From the NCBI GenBank assembly GCA_013396915.1, contig VWZL01000174.1:1-64000 (forward strand): 64,000 bases of DNA. The letters run 5' to 3'. Made by a program: the position numbers and the translations under genes. This document shows, piece by piece, positions 12,401-25,920 of the stretch. Every line of letters starts with the position of its first letter. The first letter of the stretch is position 1. The DNA is from Stercorarius parasiticus (Eukaryota > Chordata > Aves > Charadriiformes > Stercorariidae). The notes beneath the pieces are model-generated. The model saw only the letters and a list, made by a program, of their open reading frames with translations. It had not been told where the DNA came from and did not search any database.

Positions 12401-15400
12401 GATGCTGCGGGCTGCAGATAGTGCCTGCTCTTTCTGTTTTTATGTAGGGCACACATGGAAGGGTTGCTTTCCTGGAAGAGGTGACCTAACCCACTGCCAG
12501 CTGTTCAAAGAGAGGAGGTAAGAGTCACATTTTCTGACCTTCCTCTAGGCCAGACCAGATGGGTCCCTTAGGCCTTGACATCATCAGTCCCATGAGTTTT
12601 ATTGGGATATTATCATTTTGCACACTATTTCAAGTCTAGTCATACTCATTGAAAAGTCCTGTGAACTCTGTTCCAACTCTGACCCCGAGTTTTGCTGCTC
12701 TTTTTTGACTCGATCTGATAACCACAGCTCTGGCACGTTGTGCTCCAGCCAGCAAGTATATTGTCTTCTGGGGATGTTCATTTAATGCTGTCAGCTTTCC
12801 CCTAGACATCACAGCAGACTGTTTCTTTGCTTTTACATTTAATGCCCTTCTAAGATATCAGTCAGCCCCCAAACCTCTTTCTTCCCATGTATTTATTGTG
12901 ATCGGCTTCTAGTGTTTGATCAGACTTCCTGATACTGCTTTGGAGCCTTTACTCTTCTCCATTTTTTGTTTTTTTTTCCTGTATATTTTTCCACTGTGGA
13001 GAAACTTTGATAAAATGAGAGCTAGCCAAATCTTTTCTGCTCACCTATGTCCTTGGTTTGGGAAGAAGCATATGCTTGTGTTTGGGGCGGGTGGGGGGAG
13101 GCAGCTGTTCTTGCTCTTCATGTAAAAGACCTTAATGGATTCACAGGATTATGCTGCTGGAGGAGCTGTTCCATCAAAGCCAAGTTCCTTGTTGCCTCTC
13201 ATTTTCTTAGTCTATTAAATGTATTTGGTTTCTATGAACAACTAATTAAAATGCAGGAGAGTAGCTCTTTATTAAGGTTTTATTAACATTTAATTTGCTT
13301 TTTAGTTTTTGGTAGGAGATCAAAAGACTTTGCTTTTTCCTAGAAAGATAACGAAAGGGTTGCAGTGCTGTGCTAGGATAATCTCCCTCTAATAACTCCC
13401 ATCTAATAACTTCCTGCACCCTGTGAAGATGCGAGCAGAGACCTCTTCCATCGGGGGTGTACGTGAAAGGAAGGTGCAGTGGGGATGTGCACCTGTGAGC
13501 CAAACCAGAACCTGGGAATCTCCCGATGCCAGAGGCGGGAGCCGCTCTACCGGCTGCACAGAGAGTATCCTTCCTGCCCCTGGCATGGAGGGGTCCTACA
13601 CGCTTCTTGCTCACCTGGCAGCATCTGAAATCATCAATGCAGACCCTCCAGAGTCCACCCTCCCTCAACCCATCTCCTTGTACATGCTGCTTCCTCCCTG
13701 TTGTGCTTTTATACCCCAAGGTTGAATGCTCGCTAGAGGGTGACGCCTTCTCACAGCTTCTTCCTGGGCTCCTGAGATTTTTCTGGTGTGCAGTTGATGC
13801 AGGCTCTGATGAATGACAGTGCACACACTTAGCAGCCATCTTTCGAAGATTGCCTGCGGACTCTTCATCTGGAATCTTCCTTTTTTCCTAGCAGGTTCAT
13901 TTTCTTTTTAGTCACTTTTCTATACTAAGTCTTTGAGGGACTGGGAGAGCAAGGTATTCTGGTTGTTCGTAGATGCTCTGCTTTAATGGAGTTATTCTCA
14001 GGCCTTTTAGGGTGTAGCTAGAACAGTGTAGGTAGCTTTTTCTTTCATGTCTCCATTTTTCCCCTCCTTCACCAAATAGTCTCCTTTTGGATGCAGGCAC
14101 ATGTTTAAAATGCACAAGACTCCTCCTTGGTTTTGTGACTTGTTGCTTTGCTGCAGCAGACAGACAGGATGGAGCTGAGGGAAGCCAAAAAATTCTATAC
14201 TGAGTTTAAAAAAAAAAAAAAAGACATCTTTATTGCTTCTCTCTCTTTCCATTGCAGCAACTGGCATAAATAGGTGCAGGTGCCACACGTCAGTATTTGC
14301 TCAGTCATATGCAATGTCAGCAGCTACTGCTTATGTGGATAGAACCTGCATTTCAGATGTTGCTTACTGACAATACAGAGGGGGGTTTTGTTGACATAAA
14401 CTTCTTGCTGCCATCACAGATCGGCTTTAGAGTAGTAGAGCAATTATAATTTTTGTTAGTGAAGTCTTGAGTTATTTTTGATCCATCCATTGTTGCGGTT
14501 TCTATCTGCTTTCCTTCTAGGAAAGGTATGGTTTGAAGTTTGCACGTAACTCGTTTATTATGTGTGTCTCCAAAAGGTGAAACAAGTCTCAACTTTTCCA
14601 TCTGTTAGCTTTCAAACAAGTTGTGCAAAGATTCCTCAAAGTAGCTGTCAATTAGTTAACTTTTTATGAATTTGTTACCTAATCTGAAGGATAAGAATGA
14701 TCATCAGCTTGCTTTTCCTATGGGAAGCTGGTATACGAAAGCAAGCGGATCCTACCCCTCCCTAAACATATAGATATATTGCGATACTTCCTTTGTCCTG
14801 TCAAAGAAATCCCCTCTGTTCCAGACATTAAATGCATAGTTATGTCCTGCCTGGGCAGGTTTCCTTCCAAGTGATGAGCAATGCCTGGGACTGAGAGTCT
14901 GAGCGTGGCTGCATCCTCTGCAGCTTGGGCTGGCTACCCATGGCACTTTGGCTAACTGGATTGTGCCACGTGCTATTTTGGTTCCTAAATTACCCTCTTG
15001 GGTGTTCCTTGTGCCACGTTGTCGTGCCAAGAGTTGCAGTGGCAAATCCTGCTTGCTGGAGTCCATGGATCCAGCAGGGGCTGGCACAGCAGGGAGTTTG
15101 GAGCAGCTGGAAGGGAGTGGGAATAGTTGCAACATAATGTTTAAAAACTGTTCCTGTCTCTTTGTGGTGACCTCAGAAAGGTGCAGAAGGCATGAGACTC
15201 CCTTTTTTGTTAGCCGTAGGAGACATCTGTCCAATCTGAAATGAGCACATTGGAAGAGGCTTTTCCCTGCAAACTGGCTCTCGGGTGGCGTTTGGGGAAA
15301 GCCTGTGCAGATTTCTTGCTCAGCAGTGGATGGGAAGCTTCCAAAGGTATTCACAGCACCATATGGTTGCAACGTGATCTAGTGCCAATGTATTAATTCA

Positions 15401-18400
15401 TTCCTGATATTGTATATATCTCCCTATTTGTTTGCCTTCTTGCTTGTTAGTTTATTCTCCTGTTGCATGAGACTACGTGGGAGAAGGTTGGAGGGAAGAG
15501 AGGCAGGTGAAAGGTTTAGGAACAACACAATATCCTGGAGTAATGCATTAGCATTTGTCTTTATTGGTGCTTCTCAGTCCAAAGGGGATGTTTAAGCAGC
15601 TTGAAGGCTGTGCATACCATCTGTGATAACAGTAAATCACAATACGGAGGCCGAACCTGAGCTAGTACAGCCCTCACTGACCCCACAGCTGGAAACACTG
15701 AGCCTCTTAAACTGCCTGGATGCAAATGGGATGTGTTTGCATGATTTGGACCCCACCAGCAACAACTCACTTTGGCAGGAGGACCTGCTGGTTCTCCAGC
15801 GACATAGCTGTGCTGGCTGCAGAGGAGAGCAGGAGAGCCCACGCAGTGCAGTGCAGTCTGGTGCCTTTGCAGCTGGATAATCTGCTACAGTGAGAACATC
15901 TACATTGAGCTCTCCTTCCCTGCTGCTAGGTCTTCTTGAGGAGAGCAGACACATCTGCAGCGACTTTGTGGTGTTTCCTGCTCAGAAATATTAAGGATTC
16001 GGTAACAGTTTTCTAGCTGTAACTGCTAGAGAAATTTAAATCACATTCATGAACCTGGCAGCTACGCAAGCCTTTGTGTGTATTTACTCCCATAATAGAA
16101 GGTATCAGGGAGACACTGAAGATGTCTCGACCCTGTTCATCCTTCAACTTGATGATTATCTGCCTTTCAGCTCTTCACCTTGCACAGGATTGGAGATCCT
16201 CTGTGCAGATGGGAGAGATGTGCACTTACAAAGACCCCAAGACAATATAATGTAAAAAAGTGAGCAATAATGTTTGCATCCTGTCTAGCCTACATTTATG
16301 GATAGTGTGTTTCACTAAATTCCTTGCAAACACTTCCTGACTACCAGTTCCTAACATAGCTCGGAGGTGCTGCCTAGTAATGTCTTTGTTTTGTGGGATA
16401 GACATGTATGGAGTAATTCCTATATATGTACTTTAGTGACTTGTGCACCTATATGTGGATTAAAGATAAGTTCTAGCCATGATAAAATTATACCTGTGCT
16501 GAATTTGGCACATTTTTGTAAAGCCTTTAGAAAACCTCACATGAAAAATCTGTAGAAAGCCGATTGCTATAAATAGCTGTGGTATGTTGCTATATTTCTA
16601 TTTATCTTGCCATCGCAGTGAGAGCTATGGTGTGTATGAGGTTTCAAAGCTTGTTTTCTATCATCTGCCCCATCTTTACATCCATACCTGTGACCTACAG
16701 CAGTGAGCAACCTATTCTGTTTTTAAAGTCCAGAGGAATGTTCACATGCTGCAACAAGTTATGTTGCAGAGATGCTCAAACCGGAGCTATTCTGAGTTTC
16801 TTTCACTACATGGTCATGGTGATGGCAGCTTGGGCCCCAAGAGCAATGTAGCTCTCTGCGGGACCCTGTGTCCCCAAGCTCATAAGATCATGGCTGATGC
16901 CTGATGAGTGCCTTCCTATTCAGCCCCATGTGTGCTCTGGTCCCTTCTGAGACAGCCTTCCACTTGTGCGTGGGATTGTAAAGAGTAGAGGTGGGATTGA
17001 AGTGGGTCATCATGTATACCCAAGTGGTATATCCCCTCATACTTTTTAGGTAATCGAAGTGTGACTCTCCCAACCTTGCAGTGCTCTATGTCCTTGTAAC
17101 GTTGGGATTAATTTCAGAACCTCGGTGCAGCAGCAAAAAAGGTTGCTTTATGAATTACTACAGTGCAGAGAGGGCAATTGGAGCTCTACAAATAAAGAGG
17201 GTGTGCTCGGTGTCCTTGGCCTTGCTTCTACCACTTTGGTGTGCTAGTAATCGCTGCTAGTGGGTTTGCATAGTGAATAGCAATTCCCATCACATGGTGA
17301 ATTATGAGTCATTTTTTGCCCCACAGCTCACACTGAAAAAGTGTGGATAAAACTGCCTCCTTACCCCTTTTCCAGACATTGATCCCCAACCCGAGACACC
17401 CCTTTGACAAGGTGTAAGGGGCAGGCCAGGTGTGGGTCTTGCTGGCCCTTCCAGACCCCAGGGAAAGTTCATCATCAGCTTTGTCTGGTTCCCTAAACAA
17501 TATTTGCAGCTGATCCTGTGCTTAGCATCTTGCCCTCTGGGTTTTCTCTGTTTCATAGAATTTGCCCGTAGAGCAAAGTGGTGGGTGTTAGTTGTTTGGT
17601 TTTTTTTTTTTTTCTTTTTAATAAAACGTGTTCAATTAGCTTCCTTAGAAAAACCTCCCTCGGTGCTCTGATTGGGTGTTTGGCAGAGGAGGGACTGCTG
17701 TCAGCATGTCTGAGTTCCTGGAAGAGCTGAAGTGCAATGAAAATGACCCCAGGGAGCAATGGGCTTTCCACAGAAACCCGACAGTCTGGGGGAGGGCTGA
17801 CTGAGACTGCATGGTTTTAAGAGCTCATTTAGTTTCCTTTCTGCAGCCTGATAGTGAAATGGAGGGAGTGACAGTGCTGTATGCAGCTTCAATCACATCC
17901 TTCATCAGTAGGGTCTTAATGCTTCCTGCAGCATCATGCATGGTAAAGGCACTGGGCCATCTTCTGGTTTTTTTCTGTGTACCCTGCAGGTACTGTCAGC
18001 ATCATTTTTGTTTCTGGAGACCCAAAAGCTCAGCAGATAACTTACATACTCCTTATTTACACTATAGATTTTTAATTCTAGGTCATATTCCCATTTGTAT
18101 GATGTTTTCCTTCACCTTTCACTATTTTACTTGTACTGTATTTGCCTCTCTATTTTAAAGAAACAAACATGAATTGCAAATATCATAGCTGTGTTTTGGT
18201 CTTTTCCTTGGCTTGCACTTCAGGGCTGATCTGGTGATATGGCCTGCTCTCATCTTTTTGGATCAGTGTCATCCCACAGATGTTCTGGTATTTACAGAGT
18301 CACTTCAAGCTTGTATCTTCTTTTATTTGGACCAAATGCCTTTTGCCTAGTGTTTGAGGGCATTCAGGGAAGAAGGAAAAAATACCACCTTACAGCAGAG

Positions 18401-21400
18401 GCCTACGGGAATTAAAATTAAATGAACAATCTGCCTGTGCTACAATCTGGAAATAAGACAGCAGTGGAAAGGAAAGATGTGGAAGTTGCCTTCCCCCCCA
18501 GCTTGCTTGCCTTTGAGTGCAGAGAGCAGCCTGCTCTGGGTGCAGCCTGAGACGTGAGCAAGGAGGGTGCTGCCGGACTGAAACTGCTGTGTAGGAAAAT
18601 GCATTCACCTGCTTTGCATGAGAGCAGACTTGATTGCTGGGTGCTGCCCAGTGGGAAGAGAGCAAACCTTTGGAGCCAACGGCTTCAACTGCCTCGAGTC
18701 TTTATCATGAAGTCAGAGTGCACTAAGCCAGTGCATGGATTTATAGTGTGCTCGCTGCTCTCTGTGTACTTGTGGTGTCTTCCAAGAAGTTGATTTTATG
18801 TAATTTAATAACTCACTGAAGTAATTTAATTACCTTGTGTCTGAAACTGAGACTGGAACCATGGGGAAATTGGGGTACTCTTGACAGTGCAGAGTTATGC
18901 CATCCTCCTGCAGGTTGTGCCAGGCTCTGGGCATGACAAAACTATTGCCATGAAAAGTAACCCACTCAGGGCTTATTCCCGCTCCTGTAGCATAGGGCAA
19001 GCATCATCTCAGACTGCAGGCTCCCTTGGCACTAAGATCTAAATTGTTTTCTTGCCTGCATAGGCGGTTCTTCAAAGTTCAAGTAGAAGAAAGAAGCACG
19101 CTGCTGTTGATGTTACACTTGATCTGTGGATGGGTCCTGCTCAACCAGCAGCAAATAAAACTCTGCTTCTTGGCTAATGAAAAGGTCAGAAATGGCTCTG
19201 CTTTCGTTTCCCACCCTAGGATGCATGAGCAGCCCAGTAACATGAGTTTTGCCTACTGGCTCCTCCATTCCCACATCAAAGACCTTTCTTAGGCTGTTTG
19301 CAGTCACTGCTGCAGGTAGTGGGTGTGACACCTCTTTCACAAACACTTCCATAGCTTGAGTCACTTAACTGGGCACTGCACCTCCCGATATGGGAGGAAA
19401 ATCAAATCCAAAGTATTGTGCATAGGTTACAAAACATTAATGCGCCATATGGAAGAGGCAAAAAGTGCTTTCCCGAGCAGGGGAGGTTGAGCAGAATTAG
19501 AAAATAATCTTTCCAAGCTCCTTTGGTCTGTTTTGGAGACTCAAAAAAATAAATGTACACGTAACAAAAGTACTTGACATTTAACAGCCCAGGGAAATTA
19601 AACTAATCAGATATGGTGTGTGAAGATAGCAGGAGGGAAATGCTCTTTTGTAGTTGGTTTCTTTCCAAGCAAATCATCTTAGTCATCTTCTGTCAAGCAA
19701 ACACAGGGTGGAATAGGTGTTTGTCATAAGAAGGGTGTAGCTAGATGTGATTAGTAACAGAATCTAACTTTCCATGAAAAGATTATTAGTTGACGTGGGA
19801 AGTCAGACCTGTTCAGGTACTCTAAAGTTACCCTGCTCCTGCTAAACCAGAGCGAGTTTCCAAAGAGCAGCTGTGATTGATCACAGGCAGCAGCGAGCTC
19901 CCTGCCGCAATGGGAGAGGGCGGCTGTTGTCAGCACCCCAGTGGGCAAAGCGCTTGGGTTTGTGCAAGACCAGTGAAAATACAGGGTGCAAGCCCTCAGA
20001 TGAGATGTCAAGTCGGAGGGTTTCCCATTTGAGAGGGGAAGGACCAAGGGAAGACCTTATGTGGTTAGGAGCCCAAGAGACAGCTTTACTTCCCAAGCTT
20101 ATAAAGCCGGGCTTACAAATGTGGGTTTTTAATCTGCATGGGCATATGTGGTTGATTGCCCCAGGGATGAGAAAAAAGGTTTAGTTAAGTCACTTGTGCT
20201 TTCCGTTATCGTCCTGCCAATCTGATGGACTTGTCTCTTCTCTGGCAGCGCTGGGAAGAAGGGAGGTTGGGCCACTTACAAGTAGTTCTTGCTCAGATTT
20301 GAGGCAGCAATTGCAGAGGGCAAGAATAAGTCACCTTTGTACAGAATAGCTTTGGGCCTGACTTTCTTTTTGTTAAGGTTACTTGTATTGGTTTGACCTC
20401 AGTGGAGGCGGCAGCACCGAGAACCAGCCCCTTTGTGCGCTGGCCATAATCATTTCTCCAGAATTGTTTTTGAGGTTGTTTTTAAATTGCACTGCGGGAG
20501 ACTCTTCGGGCTTGGGTAGAGCCGCATTAATTTTGGTGACAGGCGTTCTGCCCATTGTTTGTAAAGGGCATTCCCGTTGCGGCGGTTCCCAGCCGGGCGC
20601 GTGGCCCGGGGCTCTGGGCAAGGATTTCAGTTGAGGTTTTAGGTCGGAGAAGGAAGGTCCGGGGGACCTGAGCTGGCATCAGTCCCCCGCCCCTCGCCCA
20701 GGGGAGCTCCATGGGCAGCCCTTGTCTCTGCGCCGCCAACCCAACCTCCCGTGCGGATGTGTCATCCCTGGGGTACAGACATGAGTCAAGCACATCCTCT
20801 GCTCTTGGGTTGCTCAAAGGGTTTTCAATAAGGTGCAGAGGATTACTTGTAGCTTAAGATAGCACTAGGAACTGCCTGATAGCTAGAATAACCGGTTTGA
20901 GTGAACACAGCTACAGTCTGTCTGTTTCGAATTCGACGTTGAAGGAATGACCTACTTTCTGCAGGGAGAGCTGTCATTTTAAAACAGACGTGAAATTTGT
21001 TACTTGGTAACTGTGTAGGGTTTGAAGTACCTCTAATAGTCCCACTTTGTCCTCAGCTGCTGAATTTTGTAGCTGGCTTTGTGTGTCTCAAGGTCAGACT
21101 GGTCGCCACTGATGATTTTGTATCGCTCGGGTATTTTCTGATGATGTGGAAGCAGATCACCAGTACAGGGAACAGAAAGGAGGAATGACATGAAAACTCC
21201 GCTCATCCAGGCACTTCTGTCAAGTGCCGTGTAGGAGATGTACATTCAGTCCCTGTGTCCTCAGCCTGTTAGCTCCTGCCTCCCCACAGGAGGCCACACA
21301 GGTGACACACAAAGCCCCAACATCTCTCTGCCTTAGAGGAACAAAAGGGGAACCTTCCTTTGTCTGCCAGTTTTCCTTATGTTCCCTGAGTGTGCACATT

Positions 21401-24400
21401 GTTCAACTGGGAAAGGAGAAAAAGAAAAAAAAAAAAAAAAGCTGCTGACGTTTATAGATTTAAATAATCAAATTTAAAAAACCAAATATCCAGAGACTTT
21501 CCTGTGCAGATTGTTGATGTCTTTGCTACTTCGCTATACTGACTCCATCGCTTTAACTATTTACGGGTTTGTTAGTATCCGTGTACCACTGGCCTTTTCC
21601 TTGTTGCTCTTAGAAAGTATCACAGCCATGATTCTTTCAGGATACGAGGGCAAGTTAAGAGGTTTGTGTCCTTGGAGTAAGACTTCAGAACACATTTTGT
21701 ATCGATTTTTAGCAGAATCATCTCGGCATACATTCTGATCCCGAGGTTTAGAAACTGGGGCTGGAAGCTGAAGTGAATCTGTGTGAACGATATTTGATCA
21801 CCAGCGTTCTTCACACGAACGCAACATGTATGATTTGGGGGGGTCTTCCACAGTAATGAGCTGGGCTCTTTCTTTGGCAGTGGTTCCAGCTGGCATGAAG
21901 GACAGAGATGGTAAAGGGACTGTTTTTTTCCCTTTTCCTTTGGTTAATACCGTAACACATAAATCTCATTTGACTTCATCTCCCTTTGCATCAAAAAGCC
22001 ATCTCTACAAGGCAAAAAATCAAGAAAAATCGGTGTTCCCTGACATAATTTGAAGTGCTTCCTTTTGTAGGCTTTAATCATCAATTGCCTCCAAAACACC
22101 ACTGCTGTAATGATTATATCAGCCATAGGAAGGCCTGAGGGCAAGGGTAAAAAAAAAATAATTCCTTTATACTTTTGTTTCCTGTGATTTTCCTGTCATT
22201 TGGAGTACTCATCTTAGAAAGCAAACATACTGGAACAGCAAGGCATAGGGAATATTTATATCTCTGTAGCTGGTCAAGGTGAGGAGTGTAGACCTCAGCT
22301 GCTACGTCATCCAGTATTTGTTGGGTCGTTACCTGACATAGCTGGCTACCTAGAATCCACCAGTGTCCATAACATGTTCCCTTTTCATAAAGTCATTTGT
22401 TTTGTCAATAACTGCAGGGAGAATTTTGAGAGCTTTCCGTTTCTGCTCCAGTAAGAATTAATGAGCTACGTATAGGGATCACTATGGGATAGACATCGTT
22501 TGCTGTAAGCCTTTGGGGTTTTAATTCCACCTAAGTAATAGGCTGAAGAGAGATGCTGGCTGCTGCTGCTGGGGGAGTGAGAAGAGATAATTAAGAAACA
22601 GCTCCTTTGACTGTTACCTATTTCCCTTAACCCAAGCGTAAGAAGAGAATGTTTCTTTTGGCTCACGGGAAAAGGATTAAGAAGCTCTTTGACAGAGTAT
22701 TGCTCTTCCATCAGCTAATTCCTCTAAGAAGAGCTAAGACAAAGGAGGCAATTATTAGTGTGATAACAGGCCAAAAGGAAAATAAAAAATAAACTGCAAA
22801 ATTAACATACAAATTCCTGCTTGTTGCCTCCTGCAAATGAGATAAGAAGCATAAGCAAGATGATGGTATATTTATTTTTATTGTTTATTAGTCAAGTAGG
22901 ACTGGATTGAGAATGTGTGGCAGGAGTTATCTGATTGTATTATTGAATACAATCTCTTTCTGAACTCACCTCTCTTCCCATCCAAGACTGAGTGTAGTAA
23001 TTCCCCTTCCAGTAGTTGTGATGGAAACCATAATTTAAATGAAGAAGTAATAACAACATGATGTTCAATGCATATTTTCTGTCAAAATCTGCTAGTACAA
23101 TTCTATGTTAGGAAACAACAGAAGCCAGCATGTGACATTTTCACTGACTACACAAGTCCGTGTAACGCTGTGACGTGACAACAAGGTGAGTTATTTTGTT
23201 TTTGGCTGCGTGCCTGATTTGTACTGGTTTGTGTAATAAAGGCTCATCTTTTCAGGTAAGACAGGCTGTACTATACAGACAGGCAGTAGAGAGTTAAGGG
23301 ACATAAAAAATAATAGCCTTCAGGTACCTTCTTCGCACAGTACAGCCGAACAAGAGGGACCCGCGTACTAGGAGTGTGCAGATCTGGTCTCCTCCCTGCC
23401 TGACACATAGATTGGCAAGGCAGGGTGAAATCCTGCCCTTAACCCAGAGCCAAGCTAGAAGGTTATAGGCAGCCTGGGGGTGCACGAGTATGTCAGGCGG
23501 AAAATGGTGTGGATGAAGAGAGATGGACTGAATGGAGGAGCAGGCAGCTGTAGGAGTGGCACGCCAGTCCAGTTTGTCTCATCTGACTGGTCTACACTGG
23601 AAGTGGAAAGTGCAGCTACTCACTTTGGTACAGAATCAAGGACTTCTGCAGCAGAGTGTTTTCCCACTACCTTAATGACCAAACTCTAGTTTTCAGTATC
23701 CTGAGGTTATTAAACGTTTGCACACTCTTGCTGCTTGTGCATGCCCCTGAGTCCGCAGCCTGGCAGGTCACACTGACCCCGCTCCTCCCTCCTAAGGATC
23801 TGGTCAGCAAGAAAAGGTTTTGGATGCACAGGAAAGCCTTCAATCTCCTATATTCTTGGAAAGAAAAGGGTGATATGGAGTCTCCATATTGGCCCTATAG
23901 GGGGACCATTCAGCCCCCAGCTGATCCGGCACATTCCAGCAGTCTTGCAGTGCTATTTTGTGTGTGTTCTTTCCAAAATGCTGCCCAGCTCCTCTCAGCC
24001 GAGGTGACTTTCATAACACAGCACTGGAGGGAGAGAATTAAAGAGGGGTGACTTGCAAAGAGTCTTAAAAGAATGTAAGGAGTATTCCAAACACAAAGGC
24101 TTAGAAGAGAGGGAGGTATTTTCAAAAAGAGTTATAGAGATTTTCCAAAAAGTTCCCTGGAAATAATATTAGGTCATGTTTTAGGCTTTTTCAGATTTAC
24201 ATTTTAATCATAACAACACCTTTTATTACCACCTAACACTTTCAGACATGTGCAAACACATAGCATGTGCGCTGTGCAACATGTTTCTTCACCATATTTA
24301 CAGGCTTGGAGGTAGTGTTTTGAACTCTGCCTCGGCAGTGTTTGGCAATGACTGCGATGACACTTGCATGATGGGAGGAATCATTGCCAAGTTGGGTAAC

Positions 24401-25239
24401 TTCTGACAAGTATAAACACAGCTCTGCCTTCTGTAAACTAGATTTCAAACCATATTGCTATTCTAGGGAAGAGACGGTCCTGCCGTTAAAGACTATGCAG
24501 TCTTTCCGATCAGCTTTTAAATCGCTCTCCGGGTTTGCATTGAGTGAGCCTCTGAAGAACAAGCAGCAAGGGACAGTTGGATGGGTTGGGCGTCCCAGGA
24601 GCTTAGCCCTGGCTCTTACTGACTCTTTGTCACAAATAAAACCTAGATCTGTTGTTTTTAGGGGTTGTCATCACTGAAAGCTCTGTCTTAGCCAATGTGA
24701 AATTAGTTAGCTGAGATCAATCTGCATTTGTCTGCTCAATTTTCTATGGACTAATGTTTACATCCCAAAGCGGCATTGCAAATGTTCTGACTGGCATATT
24801 TGTAGGTGAATTCAAGTGAAGCCAGAACTCAACTGTACAATGCATGATGAACTTTCCTTTTGCTTTTAAAAAAGAAATGTCTGGGCTAGTGTTTATGCAT
24901 GCTGGTGGGGCAGTGTGTGCAGGGAAGTTTTTCTTGTATTAAGTAAGCTGCACTTCAGTGTTACCGTTTCCTTTAATGACAAATTCATGTCAGAATTACC
25001 CCAGGGATAAAACCCTTGTCTGAAAACTAGGAACATTAAGTGGTCCAAATTCAACCCTGAAGTAAATGAATTCCCATCACTCAATGGGAAACGAAGCTGG
25101 ATGTCGCCCGTTTTGTTTTACAGGTTTCCTAGGCAGGCCTGTTTCAATAAGAGCAGCACTTCTCCGGCAGCCGCAATTGGGAAAGTTGCAGCGTATCTTC
25201 TAGATGAAGGCAATCACATGATGGGGTTACACAGACTGC
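9495..25239. other. long non-coding stretch, no gene recognised
   Basis: No open frame here matches a protein I recognise. Locally GC-richer patches lie at about 11200-11700, 13400-13800 and 20400-20760. The last includes a short CpG-rich run around 20570-20610. Two minus-strand frames of 197 and 206 codons (13246-13839 and 14752-15372) are the longest here. They lack recognisable domains and are treated as chance. Homopolymer runs occur at about 14208-14222, 17601-17613 and 21420-21440. A small hairpin with 9-bp arms lies at 22933-22954. Confidence 0.5.
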
Positions 25240-25330
25240 TGGGCGGCAGTCCAAGAAACCCGAGTCCTGGCTGAGCTCTGCCACTGACTTTTGGTTGACC
25301 AGCTTTTCCTTTGTCCTTCCATCTGGCTTA
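25240..25330 (+). repeat. MIR-like tRNA-derived SINE fragment
   Basis: The run AAACCCGAGTCCTGGCTGAG, then CTCTGCCACTGACTT and GTTGACC, matches the MIR region of the form 'cctgggttc...tcctggctctgccacttac...gtgacc'. The copy is short and diverged, so it is an old insertion. The call rests on remembered consensus similarity, not on an alignment. Confidence 0.5.
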
Positions 25331-25844
25331 TTTATATCATAGGTTTTTGAGAAATACCAAGTCTCTGATTATATGTTTGGGCAATCTAATGTTGCAGTAG
25401 CTAGTATTATTTCAAGTTTTTATTGTCACTGTAGTTGCATGGGGGTACATTAGAGCAAATGCCTTTCCTGGGTATATAGAGTGCTCTCTTAAAATAGCTA
25501 TTTTTACAGAAACTGACATTGTATTCATTTTTGCAACTCAAATCTGAGCTGATGCAAAGTGCAGTTACACTGCATTTGGGAAGTAATGGCATTCAGGAGA
25601 AAACCCTTGCCAGTAAGGTCTGAGAAAGAGGAGCAAAAGGGTGAGAGTAGTTGCTGTTCGCAAAAGGAAACCCTTTTCTGCAAATCTAGGCTGGTATGTC
25701 AGTACCAGTCAGTACTGGGAGCAGTTCTGACTGGGTCCTTTCCTCTGCTGGGGCAGGCTGCTTTCTCTGGGCCTGCTCTTTTCTATATTTAAATTATTCA
25801 AATGGTGATTTTGCAAGAATGCAGGACTAGCTCTATGTGGAGCT

Positions 25845-25920
25845 GGCCTGTGGGCCATCTAGCCCAACATGTGTCCAGCTGTGGCCACTACCACAGCTAA
25901 GTAAAAGGAGATTGCAAAGA
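25845..25920 (+). repeat. L3/CR1-like ancient LINE fragment
   Basis: GGGCCATCTAGCCCAACATG, then GTCCAGCTGTGGCCACTACC, and a downstream AAAAGGAGATTGCAAAGA follow the L3-type 3' region ('ggtccatctagcccagtat...tgtctccaacagtggccaataccag...aggaaggtgcaagaa'). Similarity may continue weakly to about 26050. This is an old amniote repeat with no coding content. Confidence 0.55.
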
